From: Cloeon dipterum
Taxonomy: Eukaryota > Arthropoda > Insecta > Ephemeroptera > Baetidae
Assembly (NCBI RefSeq): GCF_949628265.1
Contig: NC_088787.1
Location: 10,654,501-10,718,500, forward strand
Direction: 5' to 3'
Length of the DNA: 64,000 nucleotides
Below are positions 58,685 to 64,000 of this stretch, piece by piece. A model generated the notes under the pieces. The model saw nothing but the letters and a program-made list of their open reading frames with translations, ran no database searches and had not been told where the DNA came from. A program made the translations under genes and the position numbers. Position 1 is the stretch's first letter, and each line of letters starts with the position of its first letter.

Positions 58685-61600
58685 GTATTAATATTATGGA
58701 TTTAATTTAGATATTTTCGAATGTTGTACAATTCTAGACAATCGCGCAGCTTGGTACAGCGCCTGCGGCAACTCGTTCATTTTTGGAACGCAACTGGTAA
58801 ATTCTTACTCTGGTTGTAAATAAATCTATATTACACTTCTACTAGGCTACGTGGGAGGAAAACTTCAATAAGTGTTGCAGCATTGGCATGATTCCGATAT
58901 CAATAGAAAATGAGGCAAAACGCTCTTGTATGGCGTCTCTCATGAACTGTGAGTTCCCAATTTTTTTTTGTCTCGCGCGCCTTAAGATAAATGTCGCTGT
59001 TTATGGGATTTTAGCCGACTGGCCTTTTAGCATTTATTATTGGACGTCCGGCAGAAAACTGTTCCACCTAAACTCGAGTTTCGAATTTTGTCACTCTGGT
59101 GCTCAAATTGTGACAAATACTACGGCTAAAATTTGGGCTCGTAAGCAACCTGTGGGAGAATGGGATAAATTGTGCCTTCTCTTGGCGTTTGAAAAAAGCA
59201 AAGCGAGCGCGCTGTTGTACGCCAAAAATTGTGAGGAAAAACACATCTTCGCTTGCCAGGTTCGAGGGCAGGAATATTTTGATTGGACTTAATTTTTTTT
59301 TAAATTTGACAATTTAGAGACCACTTACCACAACTCCAGCACCAAATATACGCTACAGCAACTGTCCAAAGATTACAAACTGCACAAAAAATGTACAGAT
59401 TTATTAACGAAAATTTTTCTTCGCAAAAATTATTTTTTTCAGGCCGCACTATTCACATCATTGCCAAATGGAGGCATTTTGTTGAAAGGTCAGTATTTTA
59501 TATTGAGTATATAAACATCATTTGTTAGCAATAAGAAAATAAATCAGATTACCCGAGCTATGGAACTTGGATAACCCTGTCTGGCAGAGTCTACTTGATC
59601 AGTCCATCCACTGCAACAGTATTATAATTTCTAGCTTTATTTGCATTTACTTTCAAACCTTTTTTAAATAGTGGATGGATGCCGCGAATGCGTGCTGCAG
59701 CATAGGACTTAAACTGCTCAGCTTTGACTACGCTTTTAAGTATGACAGCCTCACCGCTCTCTTGCAACGTATTTAATTTAATTTAGCTTATGCGAAAGTA
59801 AATTTGTTAATTTATACGGGCAGAAATGAAAATTACAAATGACATATACTGGACATCTGGAGCGAGGATAGGAGACAACAATATTTTCGGATGGTGCGCG
59901 TCTAAAAAACGGATGAGAAATGCAAAGTGGGCTCCGGGCCTGCCAGGGAGCGCAGATGACTGTGTGGCGGTCGACTTGATGGACAACAAGGTGGTCCAGA
60001 TTGCAGAAAACAGTTGTCAAAATGCATACAAGTACATCTGCGAGGTATAATTTTACATTTAACAATTCAAAACTATATAGTCGCTTTCCGCTGTCCCAAA
60101 ATTTGTATTCAAAACACCATTTTTTAGCATGTGAAACAATCTAATGGAGTTGATTATTCACTTATTTTATGCATATCTGTTAAAATAGACTGCAGACGAT
60201 CACAATTATTGCTTTACGAGAGATTAACACTTTTAGGGGAGAGATGTGAGTACATCATCAACGGTTGGTCGCGCAATATTGAACGAATGTGGTTTGCTTT
60301 ACAACATAACTCAAGGTAATAGTATAGTTGTATTCGAGAATTCAGAAATATGACAACTAAATTTACCAACGAAAAGAACAAGCGGAATCCCTTTGGTCTA
60401 CGAAAGCATTTGATCTATCTCTCAAGGTACCAAGAGAAAAAATAATTTAAAATATAAATCAATCTCATATTTCTATTGTCTGTCAGTGCTATATGAAGTG
60501 TGTAGGCGAATTCGGCAACTTGGTCAGTTAAATAATTAAAAATTGTGACTGAATGCTCTATAAAACAGAGTCACTAGATGGTGGACGGTCAAATAGTGAC
60601 GCAAACAATGATGAATTTGGCACAAGAAATGTATTCTGAAAGAAACTCAGTCACATCCAGCAAAGATACCGCTGCTGCTATATATTGCGGTAATCAAGGT
60701 ATTTGTATTGTGCTTTCCATTCCACTAGAACACAGAGATAAATTTTGTGTCTCTCTCGATTTTACCAGTCGGCATGGATGAGTGCGACACAGCGTCTCTC
60801 ACATACTCCTGCATCCAAGATGAGTCACCAGATATGATCAAACTCTCCTTATTGAAAGTAGAAAGAAGCAATTCGCTGGTATGGCTTTAGGCACAAGAGA
60901 TTTTTCTGATTTAATATCAATTCACTTTTTTTCTCGAAAACTCGTAAACACAGCTTTTAGATACTATATACGGAATTTTCAGTCACAAAAAAGGACCAAT
61001 CCAATATTAATTTCGCTTCTCCAAAAGAGCAACAATGATATGATAAAATACCTTAATCGTTACTCCACAGGAATTTGCTGCTTTACCATCAGCACAGGCG
61101 CTATGCTACGCAGGTCCACTAACTTCAACCACAGTCGTTGTGAGTAAATTACACAACTATTTCAAATCAATGACAATATTTTTTTTATGCTGTTCTTGTT
61201 TGCTCATTCATATTTATACTCTTTAAGCGTAATTACTAATATTTAATATTTTTTGTTTCATGTGGTGCTGTAAAGGAACTATATAGGACAGACTATTTAA
61301 ATGAAAATCGTACTATGACCTATCCCATGAAAATTTTAAAATAATTTTTACATAATAATAGCAAACTTCATTGGTTCGCGAACTGTACCGTATTACAATG
61401 TTTGCGGAGGGCGCAATTATGTGATGTATAATGATTCTACAATGGGTTCCGGGGTGAGGAATAAATGCATGTGTATAATAATATAAAGTGATACATGCTT
61501 TACTGATTTAATTGTTCGAGTGGTGAATATTGGATTTTGACGGTGATATGGCTGTTAAACTGACTGACTATGTGTGCATGTGTCTGATCAAACTGGAGTA

Positions 61601-62533
61601 ATACAAATAGCTATTAGGGCAACAATTCTAATAACAATTATAAAAAATTTAAACTATTTTGGGTGTGTGAGAAATTGTCAGAATCTGAATGTATGAGTTG
61701 AAAATGAGCAAAATTGATATAAAAGGGACAGTGGCGAAATACAAATTTCAAAATATGTGCTTTTTTAATTTTACCTATGATGTATTCCTTTTTAAGTGAT
61801 AAATTTGGTGCATATATTGGAACGGGACAGCAACAAGTAGTGAAATTAAGATCATAAAAATAAAGCAACACCCACTACTCAAATTTCTATCTACAAATAA
61901 AATTACCGATACCACCTTTTTGTTAGGGGTAAATTTTGGCTTCGGCCCTATCCTTAAGCATCTTAGCTTATTATGCCCTTTGTGGCGAGAATTTTCAATG
62001 GGTTTTCAGTGTAGTTTCCCTTTAAAATTTTAGTAGAGATAATTTGCTAATTTTGTGCTTTTATACTGTTCAAAGATTTTAATATTATAATGTTATTTCT
62101 AGACCACGATCAACAATATAATCACACAGTGTTACATCCTTGGTCTGAAACTCGTGTCATTTGAGACATATGAAGAATTCAAGTGCGTTACGGAATTAAT
62201 TGCGAGTGAGTTAAAAATTAAATACAATAATATAGCCATGAGTTTCTTTGGTTTTAATTTGGTTCAACAGGACCAACTCAGAATTTTTCTCTTTGGACAT
62301 CTGGATCCTTCATGAATATGCCAGATAAACCTGTCTGGTGCAGTTCCAATGCTCCTATGGACCCATCGAAGTATCCTTGGAACCTTGATAGCACCGGAAC
62401 GCTGCAAGGCACAGATTTTTCTAAGAATCATTACGTTCACGTGGTCATCACTGCCAAAAGCTCATTTTTGAAAACTATTCCTGACGGCTTTGTTAACTCT
62501 GTTGGATCTTTGTGTGAAGATAACATCTTATAA
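57542..62533 (+). CDS. CTLD-CTLD-OBP-CTLD secreted protein, gene D (25 exons, 892 aa)
   Basis: Compact sister of gene C. It has a signal peptide (1-22; two adjacent ATGs at 57542 and 57545, the second giving the length used by A and B), the Cys motif (C62, C63, C68), a Thr/Ser-rich region at about 77-245, CTLD1 at about 269-404, CTLD2 at about 445-574, an OBP domain at 575-706 and CTLD3 at about 741-892. The spliced CDS of 2679 nt is open. Exon 15 is one codon longer than in the other copies (a doubled Val). AATAAA is at 62609. It is expected to be secreted; ligand and tissue are unknown. Confidence 0.86.
58738..59259 (+). CDS. Gene D CTLD1 (exons 8-10)
   Basis: Exons are 58738-58796, 58846-58948 and 59015-59259. 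Marks are NKCCSIGMIPISIE, YYWTSGRKLF, KQPVGEWDKLCLLL and HIFACQ. Confidence 0.85.
59318..60044 (+). CDS. Gene D linker and CTLD2 (exons 11-15)
   Basis: Exons are 59318-59392, 59443-59488, 59548-59618, 59672-59768 and 59824-60044. Marks are NACCSIGLKLLSFD, IYWTSGARIGDNN, GLPGSADDC and KYICE. Confidence 0.85.
60237..60878 (+). CDS. Gene D OBP domain (exons 16-20)
   Basis: Exons are 60237-60315, 60377-60426, 60487-60522, 60578-60698 and 60769-60878. Cysteines are 592, 618, 622, 666, 675 and 684, with the same spacing as the other copies. Motifs are CYMKC and DECDTASLTYSC. Confidence 0.88.
61071..62533 (+). CDS. Gene D CTLD3 (exons 21-25)
   Basis: Exons are 61071-61139, 61276-61309, 61362-61453, 62103-62205 and 62271-62533. 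Marks are YNVCGGRNYVM, GLKLVSFETYEEF, LWTSGSFM, VWCSSN, KYPWN and GSLCED. Intron 23 is about 650 nt and AT-rich. Confidence 0.8.
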
Positions 62534-63865
62534 ACAAAATTTGGTCATAATTTAGGTTTGAAAACTTCATTAATCTGGGACACAGCTTTTTGGTTGATAT
62601 AAAAAGTAAATAAAGTTTAATCACAATCAGCAGAGACACAAAAATGTTTATCATAGCACTTTGGTTGTCAATTTATCCTTCACATTGGCTCTGTTGAGAA
62701 TTGCTGCTTGCAATAAAAAACCACATATATTTCGCATCACGGCGATTTCGCTACACATTGTTTTAAATTTTTATCTTTTAAAAATGTCCTAAGTTTGTTT
62801 TTTTCATTTTGACCTGTATTTTAATCTAGAGAAACACAGTCAACGTTGATATGAAAATTTTCTAGATGGAATATTTGAGTTTTGTATTTTCAAATAAAAA
62901 ATTTTGCTCTCTGATGGCTTCTTGTCAAAAATCGATTTTTATTGTAAATCCACGCAGCACGCACCCTTACATGATTAGATGAAAAATATTCTTACAATTA
63001 GTACGGAGAATCCTAGAAATTGAAATCAAAATAATACTATCTTTCATTACTCTATTTGATAGTGAATATTCCGATCACATGGAATCTAACTGTCAGAGGT
63101 ATGAGCTATTATAATAAAAAAAACTGTACACGAGGTGGAATCGAAAATAATGTCCCTTTCGGACTCGATTTTCCCCTGATTTTCTCTTCTAAGACCCGAT
63201 TGCTCTTCACTCTTCATTCAAAGACACAGCGTAAAGACTATTGGATGGCCAGCCAACGTTATACATATAGGGAACAATGAAAATTATATAGTGAAATTGG
63301 ATTTAAATAAAACCTCTTGGATTTCTAATAAAAGATTTCCCCGTCCATTTAATAAAGTGTCCTTTTTCCTGCACTGCAAAAGGGCGCAGATCTTGGTCTG
63401 ACCAGAAAAAGGCCAGCGTGATAAGGCACCACAAGAAGCGAGTATTATAAAGAGTCAGTTTTTACAAATAAATTGGGTGTGCTTGGATTGTTTTCAAAGT
63501 AAACAGGCTATGAGTTAAATATGTAATTTCTCAACACATTTTGTTCAATATTAAATGGCGAAGTTTGCATTTATTCATCTATTCTCGCTAAAAAAACGGG
63601 TGACCACCAAGAAATATCTTTTACAATAGAAAGACCAGGCATTTGTCCCCAAAGCCACCACGGAGGCGCAAACATACGCCAGTAGCAATAAGTCGGTGCC
63701 AATGTTTTCAATGCCTGTTCAAATTTTCACCATAAATTAACCACTTTTGCTATCTCTGATATTAGACAGTCAGTTTTATATCCTAGAAATGCTAAAATAT
63801 CTTCCGTTTAAAATTGCCACAAAACAAACAATTCATATCATATATCATTTTCCGGAAAAAAACTT
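62534..63865. other. Intergenic downstream of gene D
   Basis: Gene D's AATAAA is at 62609. I recognise no exon of the lectin-OBP family here, apart from a short 3'-flank resemblance at 63369-63393. An open frame at 63056-63280 has no recognisable domain. Confidence 0.45.
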
Positions 63866-64000
63866 TTCTTCGCAACTATATTTTTACCTCCGCAAGCTTA
63901 AGTGCGAAGATGCCTACTTCTCGCTTATTCTATACATAATTTGTTGCAGAGATTGGATTCTTGTAGTTCCATCCCAAGCAGGGTTCGCCAATTTTGCTAT
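63866..64000 (+). pseudogene. Fifth lectin-OBP copy, decayed, cut by the window edge
   Basis: It matches gene C from the tail of exon 5 through intron 5 into exon 6, including CATAATTTGTTGCAGAGATT. The end of exon 5 carries an in-frame TAA where C has GAA. In exon 6 (from 63950) the second Cys codon is Ser. No exons 1-4 are seen before it. It is probably a truncated pseudogene, but the rest lies outside the window. Confidence 0.6.

Noticed and set aside
63056..63280. 74-codon ORF downstream of gene D
   Set aside because: No match to any exon of the array or to a recognised family.
1..64000. tRNA, rRNA or snRNA genes
   Set aside because: None was recognised by eye on either strand. A covariance-model scan would be needed to exclude them.

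Overview
The window looks like an insect nuclear genome: AT-rich intergenic DNA, short GT-AG introns, a MIC13/QIL1 gene, MITE-like and LINE debris, and six-cysteine odorant-binding-protein (OBP) domains, which are a hexapod family. I cannot name the species. A lineage with large OBP expansions, such as mayflies, would fit, but that is a guess. All exon models were made by eye from GT/GC-AG sites, reading phase and agreement between copies. No search was run.

Positions 1 to about 32 kb contain no protein gene that I can support. This part is a gene desert or part of a very large intron. GC-richer islands of 300-800 bp, possibly regulatory, alternate with AT-rich spacers. It carries several non-autonomous DNA elements: a foldback family of about 400 bp, a 280 bp MITE in four copies, a 440 bp MITE in inverted orientation, another 390 bp foldback, and a 1.9 kb TIR element packed with minisatellites. 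There is also a 5'-truncated non-LTR retrotransposon.

Positions 32.3-62.6 kb hold the main find: four tandem, same-strand, 25-exon genes (A 32389-37559, B 39227-44510, C 49306-56191, D 57542-62533). They encode secreted proteins of 826-1015 residues. Each has a signal peptide, a short CCG..C motif, a Thr/Ser-rich mucin-like stretch, two C-type-lectin-like domains (CTLDs), a complete classical six-cysteine OBP domain, and a third CTLD. The three CTLDs are five-exon blocks with the same intron-phase series, and the OBP domain is a five-exon block bounded by phase-0 introns. This suggests block duplication plus exon shuffling. A/B and C/D form two sub-groups. A dead promoter-plus-exon-1 relic lies upstream of C, and a decayed fifth copy begins at the right edge.

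Between B and C lies a three-exon MIC13 (MICOS) gene on the same strand. A degraded copy of its 5' flank lies between A and B, so segmental duplication moved more than the lectin genes.

Functionally, the array would make extracellular proteins that join a small-hydrophobic-ligand binding fold to sugar- or protein-binding lectin folds on a probably O-glycosylated stalk. That role is inference. I do not recall a described family with this architecture.
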